A DNA stretch of 64,000 nt, taken from NCBI GenBank assembly GCA_023954035.1, contig JAMLIT010000011.1, forward strand, positions 17,127 through 81,126. Reading direction: 5' to 3'. The DNA is from Burkholderiaceae bacterium (GTDB lineage Bacteria; Pseudomonadota; Gammaproteobacteria; Burkholderiales; Burkholderiaceae_C). Below are positions 51,923 to 64,000 of this stretch, one piece after another (position 1 is the first letter of the stretch; each line of letters opens with the position of its first letter). The notes below the pieces were generated by a model. That model saw only the letters and a program-made list of their open reading frames with translations. It searched no databases and had not been told where the DNA came from. The translations under genes were made by a program, and so were the position numbers.

Positions 51923-52810
51923 TCAGCGCCAGGCGGTGGCGACCAATTGGCTGAAATGCACGCCGGGCCGTCCCAGCAGTTGTTCAAAGACGGCCGGGTT
52001 GCCCACGTTGTCGCTGCCCAGCATGGCCAGGGTTTCGCTGCACCAGGGCGAGGCGGGCACGGCGTCGCCCAGGCGGGCGCTGATATTTGTCAGCACCTGG
52101 GGCAGGCGCAGCACCATGGCAGGGCGGTGACCGAGCTGCTGGCGCAGGCTGGCGATGAAGGCGCCCATGGTGAGCGCCTCGGGTCCGGTGCATTCGATGA
52201 TGCCCGTCTGCTCCAGTGCCGCTAGGAGTGCGACCACGGCTGCGGCAAGGTCGTGCACGCAGACGGGTTGTACCCGCGCATCGAGCACCGGGCCGGGGAA
52301 CAGTGCCACGGGCAGGCGTGCCAGGTTCATGAACAGCGCGCTGCTGTCGCCGCCTTTGCCATACACCACGCTGGGCCGCAGGATGGCGGGGTGCAGTGCG
52401 CCCTGCGCGGCCAATGCCTGCAGGTGTGTCTCGGCGGCCCGTTTGGTTTGCGCGTAGCGGGTGTCGCTGCCGTCAATGCCCAGTGCCGAAATCTGCACCA
52501 CGCGCCGCACCCCGGCCTGGGCGCAGGCGTCAAACAGGGCGATGGGCGTATCGCGGTGCACGGCGTCGATGGGTCTTGCGCGGGTGTCGCGCAGCACACC
52601 CACGGCGTTGACCACGGCGTCGATGCCCTGAAGCCGGGGCAACCAGGCGGCGGCCAAGGTATCTTTTGAAAAATCCATGCGCACCTGCCCGGGCTGCAGC
52701 GCGCTCTGGCGGGGCGAAACGCCGCCGTGCACCGTATGGCCAGCCGCTTGCAGTGCGAGCTGCAGCGTGTGGCCTATGAAGCCGGTCGAGCCGGTGAGGA
52801 GAATGCGCAT
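51923..52810 (-). CDS. NAD(P)-binding epimerase/reductase-family protein (complex I NDUFA9-like)
   Basis: The ATG at 52810 gives 295 residues. The N-terminal nucleotide-binding motif is ILLTGSTGFIGHTLQLALQAAGH, followed by VVNAVGVLRD, VVQISALGID and RYAQTKRAAE, an atypical SDR with YxxxK. The later half (RPSVVYGKGGDSSALFMNLARLPV) resembles the NDUFA9/YcfI-type branch. The exact substrate is unknown. It is convergent with the flavodoxin-like gene. Confidence 0.83.
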   Translation of the reverse strand: MRILLTGSTGFIGHTLQLALQAAGHTVHGGVSPRQSALQPGQVRMDFSKDTLAAAWLPRLQGIDAVVNAVGVLRDTRARPIDAVHRDTPIALFDACAQAGVRRVVQISALGIDGSDTRYAQTKRAAETHLQALAAQGALHPAILRPSVVYGKGGDSSALFMNLARLPVALFPGPVLDARVQPVCVHDLAAAVVALLAALEQTGIIECTGPEALTMGAFIASLRQQLGHRPAMVLRLPQVLTNISARLGDAVPASPWCSETLAMLGSDNVGNPAVFEQLLGRPGVHFSQLVATAWR

Positions 52811-53167
52811 AGGACGTCCAAAAAAAGCGTTGGTGCGAACGATAAGGCGTTTGCGCTGCACGCGGGGATGGGGGCGGAGCGGTTCCTGGGCAGCGCGCGG
52901 TCATGCGCGCTGGCGCAGCACAAAGCGGCGGCAGGCCCTAGACTTGTTCAGCATAGCTGCCATGGGATATGAGAGACCCGCTGACGAATCGATGACGTCC
53001 GCCGCGCCGTCTCGATTAGGACGCATGCGAACCTGCAGCCTTTGCAGCGCAACCCGTGTCGATGTCTAGCCGGGCGTGCTTTTTGTTGGCATGCGTGAAT
53101 TGGCCGTCGGACGGCGGCTGGCATGCTCCCGTCCATCGATACCCGGATAAACAGTCGGGAGGTAAGA
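52811..53167. other. Gene-free stretch before the WYL regulator
   Basis: About 357 bp hold no gene that I can support. The upstream region of the regulator lies here, with two TGGCATGC words (53087 and 53119) as the only notable repeat. No clear -10/-35 pair or hairpin is visible. This gap is also the boundary between chromosome and the CRISPR locus. Confidence 0.45.
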
Positions 53168-54142
53168 GTGGCACAGGCAGAACGATTGCAAAAAATACAC
53201 CGGTGGCTTGCCGCCGGGCGATGTGTGCCACGCGAACGCATGCTGAATGAGCTCGAAGTCTCTTACTCCACGCTCAAGCGCGACATCGCGTTTTTGCGCG
53301 ATCGTTTCCACATTCCCATTGTCTGGGTGGCGCAGTTGCGGGGCTGGCAGATCGACAAGCAGTGTTCCGGCTCGCAGCATGAAGTACCGGGATTGTGGCT
53401 GAGCTCCGAGGAAATCCATGCGCTGCTGACGATGCAGCACCTGCTGAGCGCGCTCGATGCGGGTCGCTTGTTGCAGCCGCACGTCAGCGCGCTGCAGCGT
53501 TGTCTGCGGCAAGTGCTTGAAAGCGGAGCGGCGCTCGACGCCCACGTGGAGCGCCGCATTCGCATCCTGCCAATGAGCGCCCGGCGCATCGATCTGCCGC
53601 AGTTCCAGGTGGTGGGCTCGGCGTTGGCTCATTGCAGGCGACTTCGCATTCGCTACCACGCGCGCAGCGACGACCAGGTCAGCGAGCGCGAGGTGTCGCC
53701 GCAAAGACTGGTGCACTACCGGGACAACTGGTATTTGGACGCCTGGTGCCACTGGCGCGAAGGGTTGCGCAGTTTCAGCATCGATGCGATCAAGGACGCG
53801 CGACTGCTGGAGCAGCCAGCGATCGAACTTGCGGAAACGGAACTCGATGCCGAACTCGGCGCTGGCTATGGAATTTTCAGCGGCAAGGCTGTGCAAACGG
53901 CGCAGTTGCGGTTTGCCCGGCGCAGTGCCCGCTGGGTGGCGGCCGAGCGCTGGCACCCGAATCAGATTGGGCGTTGGGACCATCAAGGCAGATGGTTGCT
54001 GAGCGTGCCTTTCGCTGACCCGCGCGAGCTGGTCCGCGACATCCTGCGGCACGTACCGGATGTCGAGGTCCTGGCGCCGGACGAACTCCGAGACGAGGTT
54101 TTGCGCCGTCTTGCCGACGGGGTGCGTGGGATGACTGGATGA
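53168..54142 (+). CDS. WYL-domain HTH transcriptional regulator
   Basis: WYL regulators bind nucleic acid or nucleotide ligands and often control defence loci. I place the start at GTG 53168, after GGGAGG, giving 324 residues that begin VAQAERLQKIHRWLAAGRCV. The N-terminal winged HTH has LEVSYSTLKRDIAFLRDRFHIPIVW (about residues 28-52). The WYL domain shows the YRDNWYLDAWCHWREGLRSFSIDAI motif (about 178-202), and a WCX-like C-terminus follows. It stands alone just before the cas operon on the same strand, so it is the likely regulator of it. Confidence 0.87.
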   Translation: MAQAERLQKIHRWLAAGRCVPRERMLNELEVSYSTLKRDIAFLRDRFHIPIVWVAQLRGWQIDKQCSGSQHEVPGLWLSSEEIHALLTMQHLLSALDAGRLLQPHVSALQRCLRQVLESGAALDAHVERRIRILPMSARRIDLPQFQVVGSALAHCRRLRIRYHARSDDQVSEREVSPQRLVHYRDNWYLDAWCHWREGLRSFSIDAIKDARLLEQPAIELAETELDAELGAGYGIFSGKAVQTAQLRFARRSARWVAAERWHPNQIGRWDHQGRWLLSVPFADPRELVRDILRHVPDVEVLAPDELRDEVLRRLADGVRGMTG

Positions 54143-54437
54143 ATGAGCAGGGAATTGTCAGGCTCGAGGCTCATCGGGTGAACCCGAGAGGGCCCATAGT
54201 CCGGGCAAAGGGAAGCGATTCCCGCGCAATCCGATATTTCAGCTTGTACAGAGAGCGCAATGACGAAACACCGACAAGAGGCGGCTTTCGCCGAATTTTT
54301 TGGTTTTGCTAGAGGCTACCAAACCGCTCATTCAGACTGTGCGGCTACTCGCTCAATGCAGACAAGCCCGCGATCGAGGCTTGAGAGAGGATGCGGCCGT
54401 ATCGTGAAATCCATCACACCACACGAGGAGAAATGAC
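54143..54437 (+). promoter_or_regulatory. Leader region of the cas operon with inverted repeat
   Basis: The gap between the WYL gene and cas7 carries an inverted repeat at 54299-54323 (TTTGGT...ACCAAA around CTAG) in an AT-rich stretch, and a weak hairpin (GGCG-GCTTT-CGCC) followed by T6 at 54281-54301. A WYL or other regulator could bind the repeat. A 58-codon ORF overlaps all of this. Confidence 0.45.
54260..54436 (+). CDS. Possible 58-residue ORF coupled to cas7
   Basis: An ATG at 54260 after a GAGAG site opens a 58-codon frame that ends one base before the cas7 ATG (TGA at 54434-54436, ATG at 54438). The product would be small, basic and Arg/Ser-rich with three Cys and no membrane segment. 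Codon third positions are only about half G or C, unlike nearby genes. I know no family match. It could be a coupling peptide, an anti-repressor or chance. Confidence 0.3.
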   Translation: MTKHRQEAAFAEFFGFARGYQTAHSDCAATRSMQTSPRSRLERGCGRIVKSITPHEEK

Positions 54438-60209
<5,772 letters not shown>

Positions 60210-60213
<4 letters not shown>

Positions 60214-61121
60214 GCCGGATCCGACTAGTGGGCCTTGACGGCACCAATCCGCTCGATTTTCTTGCGGCGCTGGGTCTTCTTCGTGTTGTCCCCGGCGCGA
60301 AGCTCGGTTTCTCCAACGACGGTTCATTCCAGGCCTTTGTTGAGGGACTTGACCACAGCGAAGCGAATCTGGCAGCCCTTATCGCGAACGACGCGCAAGC
60401 CTCGGCAGAGCCGAACGGCGTCTGGCGTTTCACATACGAGAAGGCGGCCACAAAGAAACAGGAGGCGAAACCGGTCGCGGACCTCAAGCCAGCACCAGGC
60501 GACTTCAAAACCTTCCTCGTGACCTCTGTGAACGCGTGGGTCGCCGGCAACGAAGAAATGGCCGCTTACGCGGCAGCCTACGCCACGGACGTCGCGGTCG
60601 ATGGCAAAGGGAACATCAAGCCGACCGCATTCCACTTCACCGCAGCGCAGCAGACCTTTCTCGGCGCTGTGGACGGCATTCGCAGCACAGTCACCGAAGA
60701 GTGGATCAAACAATCGCTGTTCGAAGGACAAGGGGAAAGGCCTGGCTCGAACCTTCGTTGGGACCCCGGCGCGGATCGAAATTGGGCTTTGATGGCGACC
60801 AACCCCAGCGACGCGGGTACTCGCGTCGATGCTCCGATCGAGTGGCTGGCATTTCGTGGACTTCCCTTGCTCCCCAGCTTCCCGCGCGGAAAACGAATCA
60901 TGACGACAGCCGTTGCCGGTCATGCCGATGACACAACTTTCACGTGGCCGCTCTGGATGGTTCCAGCTTCCTGCCATACGGTGCGCTCACTGCTTCAGGT
61001 GGATTGGAGGCAGCGAACGCAGGAGGGCAGGGCGCGCGGCGTTTTCGCTATCTGCACGTCCGCGATCCGGCGGTCCGATCAAGGTTTTGGTAATTTCGGC
61101 CCGTCGGCGATGACAAGTTGA
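60210..61121 (+). CDS. cas8: Type I-G Cas8 large subunit (short, Cas8u/Csb3-like)
   Basis: This would be the PAM-sensing large subunit of the I-G effector. The 303-residue product begins MSRIRLVGLDGTNPLDFLAALGLLRVV, the usual opening of Cas8u proteins, and has PIEWLAFRGLPLLPSF and TFTWPLWMVPASCHTVRSLLQ in the second half. Near the end is GVFAICTSAIRRSDQGFGNFGPSAM. It is shorter than the Csx17-type Cas8 (~700 residues) but near the size of the Csb3-like type. It overlaps cas3 by ATGA. A second open frame at the 3' end raises a minor doubt about frame integrity. Confidence 0.78.
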
Positions 61122-61257
61122 GGCCCGCGGAAATGGCAGTGCAAACGCCCCATTCGGCTAGACCATTCGAGCATGTTTGGTTTGGGCCTGTTTGGGCCCG
61201 TGGTGCAGAGTTGTTGCGTCAAGGACGCCCAATACCTGGATACGTCGGAGGATCGAC

Positions 61258-63051
61258 GTGACGACTGAACAAGCCCAACCAGCGCCGCGGATCGATGCGG
61301 GCTCCCTGACCCCAGCCCAAGCCCATCTCCCCCTCGACGCCCCACCTCTTCCGGCAGGAGCGCCTCTGCTTCCAGCGCGCATGCTCAATGAATACGTCTA
61401 CTGCCCGCGTCTGGCATATCTAGAGTGGGTGCAGGGCGAGTGGGCCGATTCGGCCGACACCGTCGACGGGCGCCACGTGCACCGGCGTGTCGACAAGAGC
61501 GCAGGCAAGCCGCCGCCTACTGATGAGGCGCAAGAACCGCCGGAGCGAGTTCACGTGCACTCGCTGGAGCTTTCATCCGACGCCCTTGGCCTGATCGCAC
61601 GGTTGGACCTTGCCGAGTTTGAAGGTCGGCGCGCGGTGCCGGTGGACTACAAGCGCGGCAAGCGCCCGCACGTGGCCCGGGGTGCGTACGATCCCGAACG
61701 CGTGCAGCTGTGCGCGCAAGGCTTGTTGCTGCGCGAGCACGGCTATGAGGCCAACGAGGGAGTGCTCTACTTCGCAGCCTCGCGTGAGCGCGTGCTCGTG
61801 GTGTTCGACGATGAGCTTGTCGATGCCACACGCGCTGCCGCCGCAGGCCTGCGCCTCATCGCCAGCGGCGGCCAGATGCCGCCACCACTGGAAAATAGCC
61901 CGAAATGCCCGCGCTGCTCGCTGGCGCCGATTTGCCTGCCCGATGAAGTCCACTATTTGCGCAACGCGCAGGCCCCACCGCGTCCGATGGCGGTTCAGGG
62001 CACGCCCGCCTTGCCCGTGTACGTTCAGGCGCGTGGCGCCAAGGTGGCCAAGAAGGGCGAGGTGCTGGAGATTTCCGTGGATGACGAAGTCACGGCCAAG
62101 GCCCGCCTCATCGATGTTTCGCAGCTCGTGCTGCAAGGCGGCGTTTATCTGACCGGTCCGGCCTTGCATGAGCTGATGGCACGGCAGATTCCCGTGACAT
62201 GGCTGTCGCACGGCGGCTGGTTTCTGGGGCACACCATCGGCCTGGGCCACAAGAATGTCGAGTTGCGCTCGGCGCAATACCGCGCCAGCTTCGACGCCGG
62301 CCACTGCCTGCGCCTGGCGCGCGACATCGTCGCTGCGAAGATCCGCAATCAGCGCACGCTGCTGCGGCGCAATTGGAAGGGAAGTGCTGACACCCCAGAT
62401 GCAATGCCGCAGGTTCTGCTGCAACAGTTCAAGCAGGACGTCGACGCCGCGGAGCGCGCCCGCAGCATCGAGCAATTGCTCGGCGTCGAAGGCAACGCTG
62501 CAGCACGCTACTTTGAACATTTCCGCAATATGCTTTCGCCGGACAAGCGCGCCGCCGGGCAGAACTTTGGCGACGGCTGGTGCTTCGACTTCACCCGCCG
62601 CACTCGCCGACCCCCAGGTGACGCCGTGAACGCACTGCTGTCGTACGCTTACTCGCTGCTGGCACGGACTGTGGCTGTCACGCTGACCGCCGTCGGGTTC
62701 GACGCCCTGCGCGGCTTCTATCATCAGTCGCGCTATGGACGTCCTTCGCTTGCGCTGGACATGATGGAGCCATTTCGCCCCTTGCTCGCCGATTCTTGCG
62801 TGCTCATGGCCATCAACAACGGCGAGATCGGGCCAGAGGATTTTGTGACCGCGGGTGGCGCAGTCAATCTGAACGAGCGCGGCCGCCGCGCCTTCATTGC
62901 CGGGTTCGAGCGGCGACTGGGGCAGGAAGTGGTGCATCCGCTTTTTGGCTACGCGGCCGAATATCGCCAGATCATTGAACTTCAGTGTCGCCTTCTGGGC
63001 CGCCATCTCCTGGGCGAAATCGACCGCTGGCCGGCTTTTGTCACCCGGTGA
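61258..63051 (+). CDS. cas4-cas1: Fused Cas4-Cas1 adaptation protein
   Basis: Cas4 trims prespacers and selects PAM-bearing ends; Cas1 integrates them. The GTG at 61258 (after GGAGG) gives 597 residues; the upstream frame is not family-like. The Cas4 part has NEYVYCPRLAYL (Cys, about residue 47), IARLDLAEFEG and VPVDYKRGK (nuclease DxK, about 129) and a late CPRCSLAPIC cluster (about 217). The Cas1 part (from about 255) keeps Glu in VEGNAAARYF (about 411), His in GFYHQSRYGRP (about 488) and Asp in LALDMMEPFRPLLAD (about 500). Fusion is a hallmark of type I-G. Confidence 0.95.
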   Translation: MTTEQAQPAPRIDAGSLTPAQAHLPLDAPPLPAGAPLLPARMLNEYVYCPRLAYLEWVQGEWADSADTVDGRHVHRRVDKSAGKPPPTDEAQEPPERVHVHSLELSSDALGLIARLDLAEFEGRRAVPVDYKRGKRPHVARGAYDPERVQLCAQGLLLREHGYEANEGVLYFAASRERVLVVFDDELVDATRAAAAGLRLIASGGQMPPPLENSPKCPRCSLAPICLPDEVHYLRNAQAPPRPMAVQGTPALPVYVQARGAKVAKKGEVLEISVDDEVTAKARLIDVSQLVLQGGVYLTGPALHELMARQIPVTWLSHGGWFLGHTIGLGHKNVELRSAQYRASFDAGHCLRLARDIVAAKIRNQRTLLRRNWKGSADTPDAMPQVLLQQFKQDVDAAERARSIEQLLGVEGNAAARYFEHFRNMLSPDKRAAGQNFGDGWCFDFTRRTRRPPGDAVNALLSYAYSLLARTVAVTLTAVGFDALRGFYHQSRYGRPSLALDMMEPFRPLLADSCVLMAINNGEIGPEDFVTAGGAVNLNERGRRAFIAGFERRLGQEVVHPLFGYAAEYRQIIELQCRLLGRHLLGEIDRWPAFVTR

Positions 63052-63069
63052 GACAAGCAGCCGCACGCC

Positions 63070-63366
63070 ATGGCCGACGAGCATCTTTACATCGTCACAT
63101 ATGACATTGCCGACGCTAGGCGATGGCGCTCCGTGTTCAAGCTGATGCACGGCTATGGCGAATGGCTTCAGCTATCGGTCTTCCAGTGCCGGCTCACGCG
63201 CGCGCGAAGCATCGATCTGCGTTCGCGCCTGCTCGAAACCATCCACCACAACGAGGATCATGTGATGATTGTCGATGTCGGCCTGGCAGAGGCTATCGCC
63301 CCACGCATAGAAAGCATAGGCAAGCGAGCGTACCGTGCCGTCGAGCGCATCGCGCTTGTCGTGTGA
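63070..63366 (+). CDS. cas2: CRISPR-associated endoribonuclease/integrase subunit Cas2
   Basis: Cas2 forms the core of the Cas1-Cas2 spacer integrase. The 98-residue product starts MADEHLYIVTYDIADARRWRSVFKLMHGYGEWLQLSVFQC with the conserved Asp at residue 12, and its ferredoxin-like fold is normal in size. It begins 18 bp after cas4-cas1 and is the last gene before the array. All expected Cas2 positions are present. Confidence 0.95.
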   Translation: MADEHLYIVTYDIADARRWRSVFKLMHGYGEWLQLSVFQCRLTRARSIDLRSRLLETIHHNEDHVMIVDVGLAEAIAPRIESIGKRAYRAVERIALVV

Positions 63367-63580
63367 CCCATGGCCCGTTGCCGGCGGCCCACCGAGCGCT
63401 TGGGTGGCAACGTTCTCCGCATACTGCGCTCGCAGCCGCATAGTTCTTTAAAAATCAATGAGTTGTCTCTACAGTCGGTTCAAGCCGGCGACCGATCGGT
63501 GCAGCGTCACCGCGCACCATGCCGCAGCGCTCGCTGAATGGCCGTATGATCCGCCTGCCCTCTGTGCCTGCGCGGGGGCT
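63367..63580 (+). promoter_or_regulatory. CRISPR leader
   Basis: This 214-bp gene-free stretch lies between cas2 and the first repeat. It contains an AT-rich patch (TTCTTTAAAAATCAATGAG, about 63442-63460) as expected of a leader and its promoter. No exact promoter call is possible. It should hold the array promoter and the signal for leader-end spacer integration. Confidence 0.7.
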
Positions 63581-64000
63581 GTTTTCCGGGGCCACGCGCC
63601 CCGGCCTCATTGAAGCCACGCCCGAGATGCCCTGGCCCTGGGCCTGGGCGATGTTTTCCGGGGCCACGCGCCCCGGCCTCATTGAAGCGGGCGCAATGCC
63701 AAGGCGCGGACCGTGACGTTCCGGTTTTCCGGGGCCACGCGCCCCGGCCTCATTGAAGCCCTGAGGCGGCGCAAGCCGCCGATGGAGTTTGGTAGTTTTC
63801 CGGGGCCACGCGCCCCGGCCTCATTGAAGCACCAGTGTGCCGCAGGTGCGTGCCGACGCCACCCACGTTTTCCGGGGCCACGCGCCCCGGCCTCATTGAA
63901 GCCCGGCACGTATGGTATCTCGTTTGAGGTTGAACTACAGGTTTTCCGGGGCCACGCGCCCCGGCCTCATTGAAGCATGCGCAGGTTGATGGTGTCGGCT
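63581..64000 (+). CRISPR. CRISPR array of the type I-G system (six or more repeats, cut by the window edge)
   Basis: Six identical 36-bp repeats start at 63581, 63653, 63724, 63795, 63867 and 63941. The repeat runs GTTTTCCGGGGCCACGCGCC then CCGGCCTCATTGAAGC. It holds a 7-bp stem (CCGGGGC paired with GCCCCGG) around CACGC and ends in ATTGAAGC, the usual 5' handle form. Spacers are 36, 35, 35, 36 and 38 bp, and a sixth spacer starts at 63977. The leader lies at the cas side, so the newest spacers are leftmost. Confidence 0.98.

Noticed and set aside
63455-63909. Minus-strand ORFs repeating MRPGRVAPEN across the array
   Set aside because: They are produced by translation of the CRISPR repeats and carry no independent coding signal.
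63977-64000. Reading the last 24 bases as the end of the array
   Set aside because: The sixth repeat is identical to the others and the following bases look like the start of a normal spacer, so the array most likely continues beyond the window.

Overview
The window is high-GC DNA from a betaproteobacterium, most likely family Comamonadaceae (Acidovorax / Alicycliphilus / Diaphorobacter type). This rests on gene content and order (ftsK-lolA-rarA, rpsP-rimM-trmD-rplS, livHMGF, a BPSS1780-family protein, thrB of the APH-fold type beside polA) and on protein character. No database search was possible, so the assignment is an inference.

Region by region: 0-23.6 kb is ordinary chromosome. It carries the end of ftsK, lolA, rarA, a branched-chain amino-acid ABC transporter (livHMGF), a phosphate module (DUF47 regulator and Pit), the rpsP-rimM-trmD-rplS operon, a CoA-type Nudix hydrolase, a CobD/CbiB-like membrane protein, rsgA, a pterin dehydratase, an M48 protease, orn, a DEAD-box helicase, a twin-PAS diguanylate cyclase and a Bcr/CflA exporter. 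From 23.95 to 32.64 kb lies an 8.7 kb integrated island. It is flanked by a 49-bp duplication of the 3' half of tRNA-Lys(CUU). It carries a tyrosine integrase, an AlpA-like HTH protein, several unknown genes, an XkdF-like gene split by a complete IS21-family element (6-bp target duplication), a terminase-small-subunit-like HTH gene and a DUF2026 gene. The gene set looks more like a phage satellite or a decayed prophage than a conjugative element. From 32.7 to 52.8 kb chromosome resumes: a GarR-like dehydrogenase, guaC, uvrD, an HD-GYP protein, a BPSS1780 protein, thrB, a serine beta-lactamase-like hydrolase, polA, azlCD, a damaged second copy of azlD, an EAL protein, two GSTs, a flavodoxin-like protein and an NAD-epimerase-like protein.

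From 53.1 kb to the right edge lies a complete type I-G (formerly I-U) CRISPR-Cas locus: a WYL-domain regulator, then csb1(cas7)-csb2(cas5/6)-cas3-cas8 with overlapping stop/start codons, then cas4-cas1 (one fused gene) and cas2. The array that follows has at least six identical 36-bp repeats and runs off the window. The effector genes would form the Cascade-like complex plus a nuclease-helicase with its HD domain at the C-terminus. Cas4-Cas1 and Cas2 form the adaptation module. The WYL protein is the natural candidate regulator.

The most unusual signal that gene annotation does not explain is a ~60-bp AT-richer interspersed element whose core resembles GCGCTTATTCCATAAGCGC. I find nine copies, three intergenic and six lying in frame inside apparently functional genes (rarA, rsgA, the pterin dehydratase gene, uvrD and two secreted-protein genes). 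It is absent from the island and from the CRISPR region, so it appears to belong to the chromosomal backbone. Other points of interest are integrase arm-type repeats at both island ends, a repeated palindromic operator-like site in the island, iteron-like repeats before an unknown 413-aa gene, and a 58-codon ORF or hidden operator just before cas7.
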